DNA of 64,000 nucleotides from Dillenia suffruticosa. Taxonomy: Eukaryota > Streptophyta > Magnoliopsida > Dilleniales > Dilleniaceae. This document shows, piece by piece, positions 35,601 through 49,300 of the stretch; positions within the stretch are counted from its first letter, which is position 1; every line of letters begins with the position of its first letter. The DNA is taken from assembly GCA_033439265.1 (NCBI GenBank), contig JAVTVX010000035.1:18626001-18690000 (forward strand). Direction: 5' to 3'. A program made the translations under genes and the position numbers. The notes under the pieces were generated by a model. It was not told the DNA's origin. It saw nothing but the letters and a program-made list of their open reading frames with translations, and made no database searches.

Positions 35601-38600
35601 GCATTAGGAGCCATGGTGCCTAGCACGTTGATAACACTGTTTCCAATCTATCTTTACCTGAACCTATTAGATTGGTTTCAACATGTTGAGTTGGTTTGGG
35701 GTGGTTACGAGACAATAATATTTGAAGGCTTCAAGTGGTGACCATAAATTTAAGAGTTGTAGCGAACTGCCCAAGTGCCTGTACCAATGTGGAAGCATAG
35801 ACAACAATAAACCGTAAAGAATCAAGGTTTTATCATAAGAGAAATCTTCAAAAGAGCCTGAAGAATCAAAGCTGAAACTATAGTGTAAGGAACATTAGGA
35901 ATTGGAAGAGGTTCTTTTCCTTGAAGTAAGGGGATGATAGAGAACTCTACAGCTTACTATAATTTACATTTCATAAGAAATGAAGATTCTGAGAAACCAA
36001 ATGAGCCTCCTCGTAAGAGAGATTTTAGATAGTGGTGAAGTGGAACTTGGATAGGTGGTTTGGATCAATAGGATACATAACAATATTGACTAGTGCCTGT
36101 TCCAATATGGGGTTGGTGAAGCATATATAACAATTATTTTCTGGTTTATCATGGCCATTGTAACCTGATGAGGTCGTACCAGTACATACAACTCTGATAT
36201 TGGGCCATAATGGTTGTGCTTTTTGTAACATAACGGTGGCACATTGTGTCCTCAACCTTCTGGGTAATATAACTGTCAAACTCAGATCTAACACACTTTT
36301 TATTTCTGATGTACAGTTAATAAGTCTTAGATTGCATCTTTGCTCAAAATTGTAGGTACTCTATGTTTCGGATGATAAATACTTTTTCAAAGTTCGTCAG
36401 ATTTTCTTGGTGCATTTTGTTTTAATGTTTTTCATTCGGTGTTGCTCATCTGGGAAAGAACTAAAAAGTGAAATGTGGGGTGAAGATGCTAGCATTTCCA
36501 CTTTTAGTTGTTTATTTGCTTAGTTTTGATCAGAAATTAAGTTTCATGGTTGTTCTTTGAGGATGATTTATCTACTTGCTTACCATAAAAGGACAAGTAC
36601 CTCTGGGCATTGAATTGTTGCAAATAAAATAATGCTCTCCCATGTCATGCCATTTTCCTTTGGACTTTTATCCTAGAATCATCTTCACTTTATTAGGAGA
36701 TATCTTGGGTGAGTTTTTGCGCAAATTACTTAGAATATGCAAGAGATCTAGTATGCAAGTATATCTCTCACACTTTTTAACAAAATTTGTTTATCTAGGT
36801 TTGTTCCCTAATAAGGAAGTCTGAAAATATTTAGAACTTCAGTGCACTAGGGGCAGAAAGCTACTGGATATAGCCTTGACCATGTTGACTTTACAGTGCA
36901 TGATGATGGTCTGTTTTTATGGATCGCTGGGCTGGTTATGGGGTACGGAGCAACCCTGTATAGGTGGAGTGAAGAATAATATCTGTTTCTCGTTGGCTAT
37001 CTTTCGGGAGTGAAATAGAAGAAACTTTGATGGAGATTAATATTTGCCTCTCATTGTCCTTGGTGGCACATGTGACCCTTTCGTGACAGTAGTTATTTTT
37101 CTTCAGAAAATAGATCTAGATTTCTGCATAACTTGCAATGAGATATTCTGTTGTTTTCTTTAATATCTCCTCTTTACACTTTGTTGTCGGTTTTTAGCTT
37201 CTTAAACTTGTCAGTTATTTCTTCACCTTACAGATAAAGTGCTTGATTTCCTTTTATTAATTGATTTGTATTTATTTATTTGTTTATTTATCTATTTTAT
37301 TTTTGAAGTTCATGCACGAAGACTGCAAGCTTTGAAGGCTCTTACATCTGCTCCTTCGAGTAACTCTGAAATATTGGCGAAATTGTACGAAATTGTGTTT
37401 GGCATTCTCGATAAGGTTTGAAGTGCATATTTCAATCTTTTTTCTGAAGAATAGTCTTAATACTGTATTTTATCTTTCAGACATCTATTGTCTGTTAATT
37501 ATAAGGACTTATTGATGCCTTCTTGAAGATAGAATTACCTTTTTGTTCTGTTGTGTCAAGTGGCCATGTAGTTAGCTTGGTTAATGGAGATCTACTAAAA
37601 AATTGCTTCGATAATGCTATTGATTTTTAGAATGAATCCTATTCTTTTCAAAGATGATTTAGATTTACATTTGGATATCATATAATGTATAGAGACTTCA
37701 CCGGATTTTGAGATAGATGCAATGTTGGAGCTTTGGTTTTTCCGATGTCTTTTGCTGATGCTTCGAGAACTGTTTTCAAAAAAATTGACTCCTAGAAAGG
37801 TTAATTGAGCTCGGATTAGGAAATTTAATGTGTGAAAACTATAACTAGAGTGTTTCTAGGAGATGGGTAAGAAAAGTGGTAAAATCAGCAGTTTAGAGGG
37901 AATCACAGTTGGAAGCAAACACCTGATACCCCATTTCTGATTGGAAACAAAAGAAACTGCCCATGGTGGAGCTTACATTTGTCTAGCTTCATGGAAAAAC
38001 AACAGCTTCCAGTCCTTGTGATACCCCATTGTTATGAGGTGCATCGTGATGCTTTTTTGGGGCAATTGTTGCATGAGTTAACATGTGAAGGGAAGTAAGA
38101 TCTGTCAGAGTAAAATTGTATTTTTGCATGTATATTGTCATTTTAAACATTAAGACTAGGTTTACCTTTGTGTTTCTTTTTGTTGTTCAAAGTTTCTTTT
38201 TGGTCTAAATGGATGCATAATTCTGTATTAAAGATTTTTGACAATTGAATTTTGGTTCTTAGGTTGCTGATGTGCCACAAAAGCGAAAGAAAGGAATTTT
38301 TGGAACCAAAGGCGGTGATAAGGAGGTATCTGCATCAATTTACTACTCCAAATCTCATGCAAAGTTTGTATTGCTTAATCTATTCTGTTTGTAGAATATG
38401 TATTTCTACGTTTGAACTGAGTTTGTCTCTGATTAAGTTCTGGAAGTTTCAGTGTTCATGATTCTTGTACTAATTTTGTTTGCATCTTGGCTCATTAATA
38501 GGTAGGTAGAGGTTTCCCTTAGTCTCAGTGTTAACAATGGGGAGATTGAACTCTGACTGGTAATAAGTTGATGGGTCATTATGCCACTTATTTCCTTAAG

Positions 38601-41600
38601 AAATCAAAATCTAATTTAACAGTCAAAAGGGTTCTTTCTCTCTTAAAAGGAATCATGTGTCATCTTCAGTACTTTTTTATGCTTATGCAGTAACGTAAAT
38701 TTGTAATTGTGTGTATAGGCCAATTATATGAAGAGTAGCAAAGTACAAAGGTATGTTGATTTCAGGATTGGGTAAAGTTCTTGCCATCATTTCCAGGCAT
38801 TACGCATGATGTGCCTTCTTGAGCTCTTCGTCCCATACATGTCCAACCAAGCCCAAAAGTTTAAGTGAGCACAGACAATATCCATCAAGTAGGGACAACT
38901 TTTTCTTCCACCCTGGTGAAGTATTTGCCTAGAGAATTAAAGGAAAGCTTAATTTGTTTTCCAAAGAAAGCTCAATGTAAAGCAGTTATCTAGCTACCTA
39001 CTAATCTTCATGGTGGCGATTTTTTTTTTTTTTTTTGGGTGGTTAGAAACTGGGGGGGGGGGTTTGGGGGCTTTAGTTTTTGGAGAATAGAGAAAAATTA
39101 CATTGTTTGATTGCAGAAAGTGATAGGCAGTCATTCTCTATCTACCATTTTTCCAATTAGCTGCACTGAGGGGAAAACTACCTAGTAAATCATAAGAATT
39201 CCTCTTGCAGAGAATTAAAAAACATAAAAAAATAAAGAAAAATTATGAAAGCGTGACCTCTTAATATCATCTAGACATAGTCCTTAGAACGCCCTAGCTG
39301 TGAAGTACTAGAAGGGGGGGGGGGAATCTCACATGAGAGAAAAGTGGAATTGAAATTCAAGTCTGTGAATGGCAAAAGTTGCTGTCTCCAACTCCAACTG
39401 CTATCCATGCCCGCACCTACTGGGCTGTTTCAACATGGTTTGGGGTGGGTAGGGAATAAATATGTTTGAATGGTTTAAGTGGTAACCATGGACTCATTGG
39501 AGCATATTGGCCAATATCATCAAGTGCATGAACCAATATTGTATGATAAAGGGAAAATGGGTTTCACCCATCACAGTTCTGTCGGCTGATACAGCTAGTA
39601 GAGTGGCTGTTGCGGCCAGATTGATTGATGAAGTAGGCAAGATGTGAAACAAAAATTAGAAAATTGGTGGATTACCCTACAATCAAAGGGTCTTACAATT
39701 TGTAGAAGAAAAATAGAGTATATGGAATGCAATGTAAAAATCAATAATGATATAGATGAAGATGTTAGTCTGGAGAAGAAGTGTATTTCGTCACCTAGGA
39801 CCTATTTTCTAGATAACATGGAAGAAATTGATGAAGATATTGTACATAGGATAAGAGTTTGGTGGATGAAATAGGAAGTGTGTCTTGGGTGTCATTAACC
39901 ATAAGATTGTAGCTTAATTAAAAGGCAAGTTTAATAATTGCAAAAAGAGCAATGCGTTATGTTATGGAGTATTAAGCTATCAAAAGTCAACATGCATAGA
40001 ATATGAGTATGACAAAGATGAGAATGTTAAGGTGGATGAATACGTTAACGATGAAAGATAAAATTAGAAATAAGCATGTTGAATTAAATTTAGGAGTAGT
40101 CTCAATAATGGATGAGATAGGGAAAATAGATTAAGGAACACCGGTTTATGCTCCAGTCAGAAGTGAACATACAAGTTGAAGGTGCAACAAGAACAAGAGG
40201 ATCCAAGAAAACTCCACGAAGTGTGATAAAAATGTTTTATGATATCTTCAAATTTGACTAGTTATATTTCTTTCAACAGAATCGAATAGAAAAGACAGAT
40301 TGATGGATACGACCCTAACTAATTTGGGACTAGCACTTATTAATTTGAGTTTAGTTGAGGTAATGCACATCTATAAAATTTTGTGCTGTTAATTTACATA
40401 AATCCTTTGTACCTAACAATTTGCCTCATCATTAACAGTTCTGTTGATTTCAGCCTGGTTGATGATCATCCATCTATTTAAGACAGAAAATTTTACCAAT
40501 TGATCCTCAAATTGAAAGGAGGGAAAAAAAAAAAAGAATTTTGGTACTATGAAATGTGAGCCTAGGATGCAAGTATTGCAATGCATGCTGGGATTTCATG
40601 TGCTTAGGAGCTATTGTTGTCAAGATATATTTAACTTATCTGGAACAGGAAGGAATTCAGTTGAGATCTCAATGAACACAATTCTTTAGTATAATGTTTA
40701 ATAATGACAACACACTTAGAGTAATCTTTTTATGTTGTTTAATAGTTTGAATTGAATAGAATGGATTCTTTAATAGCTTGGGGTATAGTGGACTTGCCCA
40801 AATGGATCTACTCATATTAATATAAGAGGTTTTGGTGTATTTGGTTTGAGGAATGCTTGGATTTTCAATAGTCCATCCACTTGACAAAAGCTTGTGAAAT
40901 AAGATTGTTTTTGTGCATCTTTGAGGATCTTTGCTTTAAGAGTTTTCAAAGAAAATTGGTTTGAGTAAAAAATGAGTGGTGAGAAAGCTATGTTCTGTCT
41001 TTTACTCTGTCTACTTTTTGTTTTCTGTTACATACCCTTTAAAAAGACTTTTTATCAGTAACCACAACCTAGGGATTTTCTGTTATTAAAGATCACGAAT
41101 TTCATGAGACTATAATCATGGAAGAGTATGAATCCTACTCTGTAATCTTATTCCTAAGAAGGATAGAGCTAGAGAGTTTGACGAGGATTGTCTAGGGAAT
41201 TCTTGTGAGGGTTTTAGTTAATCTAGATAGGGGTTTGATTGCAAACAAGATTGTTGAGGACGTTGGTGGAAGGAAAGGAAAGGTGGAGTTTTGGGAAGGC
41301 TTATAGTTAGATGTGTTGGAGCATCTCTACAAAGTCATGTTTGAAAATGTTTGGCAATAAATAGGATCACTGGATTTGTGGTTGCCTTTCCTTGGCTGCG
41401 CTTTTTATTAATATAAGTGCGGAGCCAAAGTCTTGCTCTTAAAATTTCAGGAAATTGCAGTGAAGGGGATCCTATCTTCTCTTTCATGTAATTTGGTACT
41501 ACTTTTGTTGGGTTTTATGTTTGGGAGGGTAAGAAGTGTTGAGTTATTAGGTCATAGTTGCAGGAATGGAGGTTCTGGTCTCTCATTTACGATTTGCAAA

Positions 41601-42427
41601 TGGTATGATCATATAAATCATTTGAAAGATGTTCTAAAGATTTTGAGGTTTTTGAGAGAATTGTTGGTGTGAGACGTTCAGGAAATTGAATTTATGAGAG
41701 GTTTATAAGCTATGCTTTGAAAATATGATATGATAGATATAAACTTGCCCTTATCCTTTTGAACATATCAGGAGGAAACTCAAAAATGATTTCCTTGTAG
41801 GACTTGGTGATCATGAAGATTAACAAGAGAATAGATGCTTGAAAATGGCCACTTTTGGATGTCATCATTAATGATGACAGAAAAAACAAGCTGAACTCAA
41901 ACACCCTTAAAATAGCTTCTCCAAATAGTTCCAAAACCCTTGAGGGGGAAGTGTGAGACCTTGTTATTAATTGTGATGTGGCACACTTGAGGGGAAGTGT
42001 TAAAATAATACAACATTTTTTTAGATAGGAAAAGAGAATTATATCAGATGAAGGAAAGAATATACAAAAACTTCCAAGGATAAAATAATACAACATAATT
42101 TCCGTCCATGAGCTCGTGCTTTGGAGTAGTTTGTTGTTTCACATTATTACAAGAAATGTTTCTTGGAATCTCCACCCTCTGGAATATTTCAATGATAGAG
42201 AGGCTCTTGAACTCGCCTTCCTAACCCATTTTTTGGTGGCATAATATTTGTCATCCTCCCCTTACCTCTTATAGAAAGGTGAAAAGGATAATCACAATAT
42301 ATGTCATTGTTGTTTGACTAAAATTTAGAAGATTATAGTTCCTGTAATGATCAAGGCTTTGCATGGGCATCTCTTAAAAGAAAAATCAATGCTGATGATA
42401 TTTTGTATATGAAGAGATCCAATTGGG

Positions 42428-42467
<40 letters not shown>

Positions 42468-43325
42468 AAACATGTATGTGTTGTGCTTTTGCAATGTACA
42501 AATCTCAAGATGACACCTTTTTGCTTTGCCAAATTCCAAAATTCATGTGGTGTAAACTCTAGCATAGGTTAATGTTGCTTATGTCCTTGAAAATTGGATG
42601 GTTTTTTGGAGATAGATTTGAAATGGCTTGGATCCTCTAGTCACACCAGAACTATTTGAAGTTGTGCTAAATTGGCCATTGTTTCGAGTGTCTGGCTAAA
42701 AAAGAATGCTTGCATATTCAAAAATGACAATCTTCCTATTTCAGTCATTTCCGTTAGGGATAAAATTGTTTATATATCCTCCTTACTATAATTAACGAGG
42801 ATGGATTGATCTGTTCTTGCATGATGTTCTCTTGTTCTTGTTATTTTCACTGTTTCTTTTCTTATTTCTTTTCTACTTCTTTGTCTCAAGAGGACACCTG
42901 GACATCTTGTACCTTCTTCTACTAATACAATAATCTTCTTATTAAAGCAGAGGTAATCCTGAGGCTGAATAAATGTTTTTGATGTCAGAGCTATGCTGAG
43001 AGACCATCTGTATGCTTGCCTGCCTGTGACTGTCTGTCTGTGTGTCCGTCCGTCCGTCTGTCTGTGTGTCTGCCTGTCTATCTCTGTATGTTTGACAAGT
43101 GATTCCCTTCTTGTGCTTCCTTTTTTGCTGTTAGAGAAAGGCATTGAATGTTACTAATTAGTTGAACAATTTTTGGGAAATGTTGTGCCTCTTTGGAGAA
43201 GTTGGAAGTGTTCATGAAGATTGATTTCAGTGGTTTTAGATTGCTTATGCTAGGATCCTTTGGAGTTGTGCTAGATGGGTGTTGGTTTGGTGTATTTGGA
43301 AAGATGGACAATCTTTTCATGGTTT

Positions 43326-43361
<36 letters not shown>

Positions 43362-46300
43362 GTGTTCTTTTTAAGATTTTGTAACTTAGGGAAGATTTCT
43401 TACCGTCCTACAGGACAGCAGAAGAATTTTGTCGCCACACCTTTCTGTTTTGTAGTTTTGTATTTTATTCTGGATCTACTCTTGGTGTAGATTCCTTTTT
43501 CTATCAATCAATATATGTTGTATATAATATTATAGTAATTATTTTTTTATATAATTTTAATAGCGAAGGTTAGTCTTGTGCTGTAATGGTGTTCTTGGTA
43601 ATCATCTGACGTTCAATCCAGAAAAAAGCTATTGATGTTATTATACTTTCTAGTTGAAACAAAGATTTTATACAAAAGATTGACATTGATCAACGTGAAA
43701 GTGCTTTAGTGTCCATAGCCAGGCCATTCTCCTTATTGATAAGAATTGTATCTGAGATGATTTTGATGCTTATATGATTTTACAATGCTTTCTATCTTCT
43801 CTGTTAGCAAGACTGACTCTATGTTTTCTCTTCTCCTTTACTCAATCTTTCATTCTGGACTCAATTCTCATCAGTCAATTATACGGAGTAATCTTCAATA
43901 TGCAGCCCTTAGTGCTTTGAGAAGGCTTCCACTGGATCCTGGAAATCCAGTTTTTCTTCATCGAGCGGCACAAGGGTAATATTTTCTGTTTCATCGCCTT
44001 TAATATCAATTAAGATTGTTTCTTATAGTTGATTTCATTCTTTGGCAGATCATAAAATGTGATATGTGGATAGTGGAAATGGAAGAATTACTTGGTAGAT
44101 CTATTTAGACTCCTAAGTTTTCCTTTGAATTGATTCAAAAGTATGGCATGGCATTTCAGTTCAAGGAGGTTGCTTGTTTTCAATTTCTTAAGAGGTTCTG
44201 AAAGTTTATTGGAGTAGTCCATCCTTCCCAGTGGATAAATGCTGTCCATGCTTTTATATAACTGGACTTGCTTTTATTATTATTATTATTAATTATATTG
44301 TTGTTGATGATGATGATGATGCAATGTTATAGTAAACTAATTGAAAATAACTTGCATCTTATTCGTGGGTTCGGAACAATAAGAAGTCCTTGAATTATCA
44401 TTTTTTACTGGATTTATATTGAAATAATTTACACCATCTTTTTTAATGATGACTTACACAGCACTCATACCTTGTGTAGAAGCAATGGAAATGTGATGTA
44501 TGTCTCAGGCATAGTTTCGTCATTCTGGTGCCTTGTACTAATTAATTTAAAAGCTAGAAATGCACTGGCATAATTTTAATCTAATCTTGGATGCACCCCT
44601 AGATGCTAATCAGATAGTCGATTATGTGATGAAACAATGATATGTGCGTGGTTTTGAATGATAGGGTTGGCATTTTTAGATAATGTGGTGGAGAGTAAGG
44701 GTTCTGGGACTTGTCGAAGAAAGTGGACAAGAGGACATTTGAGTTTAGCTGTTTTATTTATCATTATTAATGGAGAGCCTAAAAGTTGATTTTTGCATTC
44801 TTGTGGGTTCAAGAAGATCCTCCTTTTCCTTTCCTTTTCACTTTTGTGGTGGACCCAATAAGTACATTGATTGAGAGAGGAGTTCCAACTAATATTTTCT
44901 CTAGTCTTAGGGTGTGTGTTGAAAAAAATTTATGTTTCTTATCTTCAGTTTGTGATGATATGATGTTTAGAACAGTGGGGGGGGGGGTTTAGAGATATGA
45001 TGACCCTTTTAAAAAATCTTGGAGAAATTCTGGGGGATTAAGATAAATATGATGAAGTGCGAACTTTTTGGCATAAATGTGCCTAGTGAGACCGTAGAAG
45101 ATTTAGTTGCCATTGTTAATTGTGAGAAAAAGGAGAATGACCATTTTCTTATTTAGTCCTTTGGGAGGAAATCCCAAAAGTATTTATTTTGGGATTTTGT
45201 TGTTGGTAGAGTTGGTGTGAGGTTAAGACGGGTGGAAGAATGCTGTTCTCATTTTAGGTAACTCTTTCTTTGCATGTTTTCTAATTCCCCATCTATTTTC
45301 TTGCCTTTTTTAGGATTTTTTGTTTGGGTAGTAGAGAAGTAGACAAAAGTTTTTCTTTTATTGGGGAGTGAGTTGTCTAAAAGAGAGCATCTATTAAGTT
45401 CGTAGCAGGTTTCAAAACCTAATTTTGAGGGTAGTTTGTGTCTCGGTGATTTGGTATCCAAAAATATTTCTCTCGATGGAGATTCCCATTAGAACCTAAT
45501 TGTTTATGACATCATATTATTAGGGGTAATTGTGGTTATCGAAAATGATGGGATGCCAATGTTGGAGCGTGCTACTTATTGTAATCGTTGGAATTCTTCT
45601 CTTATTTTACATTCCTTCAAGTTGTTGATTCTTGTGTTCTATTTTGGGGGAAGTCTTGGTTTTGGGGATTATCGTCTGTTCATCACTATTCCTCGATTTT
45701 ATTGGTTTTCTATGCTTTGCTTTGCTCTTATCAAAGACTTTTCATGATTGAGACATTTGATTTTTTGAGATTTTCATCTCTTAATATTTCTTTATTGTAA
45801 GAACCTATAGAATTCTTTTTTCTAATTTCTTTTTTAAAGGAAATAAACTTTTTCATAATCAGGGGCGGAGCTAGGAAATTTTTCTTGCAGGCGCCATAAA
45901 GCAATAATTAATAAAAATTATAAAATAAAAATGTCTTAAAAATTCATATAATTCTAATTAAAAATACAAAAAAATTAAACAAAGTAAATAATTTATGAAA
46001 GTTGTGCTGTATGCTGTATGCTATAGATTTCAAACCCTAATTCTAACGATGGACATTATTCTCTTACTACTAAGTTTATCAAAAATAGATAATATCACAT
46101 TTATCTAATATAATTGATAGAATATTTAATATATTTAAATCATATAGATAAAATATTGATAGTTCAATATTGTACGGACATAATTTTAATCATATTTAAA
46201 ATATAATAATAAAATTATGAAAAGAATGTTAATTAAGCTATGACACAACTAAATATTATACAATAGGTAAATATTTCGATAAGAATATGTAGAGATGGTA

Positions 46301-49300
46301 AGAATGTAATATACATTAGGTAGACTTTGATAAGCATGTCAATCACTTACGACATCAACATGAAAAAAAGGGGGGAAAAACTGTATAAGATTGTGTTGAT
46401 TTAAATTTTCAAGTGACATCTAAAAAATATTTGTTTACTCTTGCTAGTTATTATTAGTTGTGTCGTTATACCAGCCAACCCTTTTGTCCTTCCTTGGGAG
46501 GAGAGTGACAATTGATGGATAGGTGCGGAGAATCGAAATCTCATTTTTAGTAAGGTAGAAAAATAATAATGTATTCTTTAAAATTGTGTATCATCCACAC
46601 ACTGACGCAGGACAGCGTAGTGGGTGAAACAATAGCGATGAAAGTGGAAAATTAGGAAAGTAGGTCTAGATCGCAACCTAGGGTTCTTAGGCTTCACACC
46701 TAAGAGAAGACTGCATCTCACAATCTGGAAGAATGTTTGTTAATCAGAAAAAAAATTCTCCTTTGAAAGGCTACATAAGTGCCTATTTATAGGAAAAATA
46801 AAGCTTAAGAAACCCTACTCAAATGTGACTTTTCTCCTAAGAAACCCTACTCAAATATGACATTTCTCCTGTGAGGAAAGTCAATTTATATAAATATAGG
46901 ATTCTATCTAAAGATAACAATTCTAATCAAAATAAATCTAAAATAAATCTTATCTACCACCAGAGATATGATCTAATATATTTAAAATAAATCCCAACTA
47001 GATCTTTTACTATCATCCATATCCCAAACCAAAGTTTGTGCTTTTGATCTTGCACGTCTCTTGTAAACTTTAAGAGGCTGTTGCCAATGTGCTGTATCAT
47101 CTCTCCCCGGCTTGAAAGAACTCAACTCTGACGAGTTAAAAGCATGAAAGCTATCATAAAGAGTCGGATTAATCTCCTGCAACTCCTTTTCTGTAACCCA
47201 AGTGCAATCAGAAAGCGGACGCCCCTTCCACCTAACCAGAAATTTCTATTGAATGCCATCTGTAGTGTAATCTTCTTGGAAGTCTACAATTTCTTCAACT
47301 TCCTCCTTCAATTGTGGCCCCAATGGAAGCTTAGAAACAGCAGTGTCATTTGTAAGTGAATCATCACCATGGTATAAGGTCAAATCTTCAATGTTGAAGA
47401 TATTGCTTATACCTATATCATCTGGCAAGTCAAGGACATGCGCATTTGAACTGATCCTCTTAAGGATTTTATAAGGACCTGCACTCCTTGAGTGAAGTTT
47501 CTTATATCGCCCCTTAGGAAACCTCTCAAGTCTCAGGCGAATCATGACCATGTCTCCTTCCTTGAACTCAACAAACTTTCTCCTCAAATCAGCCTGTGAC
47601 TTGTAGCTCTCATTGCTTATAGCAATTTTCTTTCTAACTTCATTATGTAACTCTCGTATGTGCTTGGCAAAGGCTTCAGCTTCTACACTAGGACGAGCTT
47701 CAATTGGTAAAGGAACCAAATCAATTGGCTTCTTAGGTGTCACCCCCGTAACCACTTCAAAAGGACTGCGACCTGTACTCCTATTAACTGAGCTATTGTA
47801 GGCAAACTCAATCATAGGAAGTGTCAAATCCCAACTAGTAGTATGGTTTTGCACACAGCATCGTAGAAGATCTCCCAAACTCCTATTAATAGTTTCAGTT
47901 TGTCCATCTGTTTGTGGATGAAATGCTGATGAAAACTTTAGTTTGGTGCCTAGCAGTTTCCACAACGAACGCCAAAAGTAGCTCATAAACTTCACATCAC
48001 GGTCAGAAACAATTGTAAGTGGTATCCCATGAAGCCTCACAACTTCTCTAAAGAAAAGTTTTGCTATATGAAGGGCATCCGAAGTCTTTGAACATGGAAT
48101 GAAGTGAGCCATCTTAAAATAGCGGTCAACTACCACAAAGATTGAATCAAAGCCCCTAATAGTTTTAGGCAATCCTAGTACAAAATCCATGCTTAAGTCT
48201 TGCCATGGTTCATGTGGAATAGGTAAAGGGGTATAAAGACCTGTATTTTTCCTCCTTCCCTTTGAAATTTGGCATATCCGACATCTGGCCACAATTCTGG
48301 CAATATCGTGCTTCAAACTTGGCCAATAGAATCGATCTTCTACAAGAGCCACAGTCTTATCTCGTCCAATGTGCCCTGCTACTCCTCCAGAATGAAGTTC
48401 TCGAATAACTTCTTCTCGCAAAGCTGTGTTAGGTAGACATAATCGTGTTCCATTGAATAGATATCCATTTGATATAGAAAAATTAGGATAATTAACTCTC
48501 TGTCCAGTAAGTAATTCAGTATATATGATGCTAAAATCCTTGCAAGATGAATAATCTCTCTTAAGTGATTCAAAACCAATCACTTGAACAGCCATGGAAG
48601 TAAGGATTTGCTGTTCCCGACTAAGTGCATTTGCAGCTTTATTCTCCACTCTAGCCATGTGCTTAAGGACAAATGTATATTCTTGCAAGAAAGCAACCCA
48701 TTTGATATGACGATGGTTTAGCTTCTTTTGAGAGTTTAGGCACTTGAGGGTTTCATGGTCAGAGTATAAGACAAACTCTTTTGGAAGCAAGTAATAGCGC
48801 CAATATCTTAGGGCTTGGACTACTGCATAAAACTCCTGATCATAATTAGAATACCTTTGTTTTGCCTCATTTAGTTTCTCACTAAAATAGACAATTGGAT
48901 GTCCCTCTTGACTTAATACTCCTCCAATACCAACGTGTGAAGCATCACAGGCAACTTCAAACACTTTGTCAAAATTTGATAATCTCAAAATAGGCGCTTC
49001 AGTCACCCTTTTCTTGACTTCTTCAAAGGCCTTGGATGCAGCCTTGGTCCATGAAAATCCTCCTTGCTTCATTCAATCTGTGATAGGAGCCATAATAGTG
49101 CTGAAATTTCGAATGAAACGCCTGTAAAATGTGGCCAGACCATGAAAGCTCCTAACTTCATGCAGAGTTGTAGGGGCTGGCCATGTTTTAATTGCCTCAA
49201 TCTTGCTAGGATCCACCTGAACTCCCTTTGAGGAAATAATATAATCCAAGAAAACCACGCTGGTCTTCAAAAATGAGCACTTCTTCAAATTAATATAGAG

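Larger units (their letters stand above)
29665..37308 (+). other. TASH3-like intron 5 (7,644 bp) loaded with L1 and hAT-like relics
   Basis: GTAAGC at 29665 and TTTTGAAG at 37308 are the splice sites. Inside are two L1 relics in reverse orientation (30340-34700) and a hAT-like non-autonomous element (34741-35639). No gene was recognised in the rest. The open frame 36025-36294 (-) has no familiar motif. Confidence 0.75.
38326..43874 (+). other. TASH3-like intron 7 (5,549 bp)
   Basis: Splice sites are GTATCT at 38326 and ATCAG at 43874. It contains an RTE-type LINE end (39600-40370), an L1 relic (41040-42800), several homopolymers (a long T run at about 42429-42463, G runs near 39050 and 39315), a TSTG microsatellite (43010-43085) and a (CT)n run (43328-43358). 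No host gene was recognised. Confidence 0.7.

Noticed and set aside
36025..36294. Minus-strand 89-codon frame in intron 5
   Set aside because: It has no recognisable motif, no splice partners, and lies inside an intron next to transposon debris.
42770..43144. Minus-strand 124-codon frame rich in Thr/Asp/Arg/Gln
   Set aside because: Its central part is the translation of the TSTG microsatellite.
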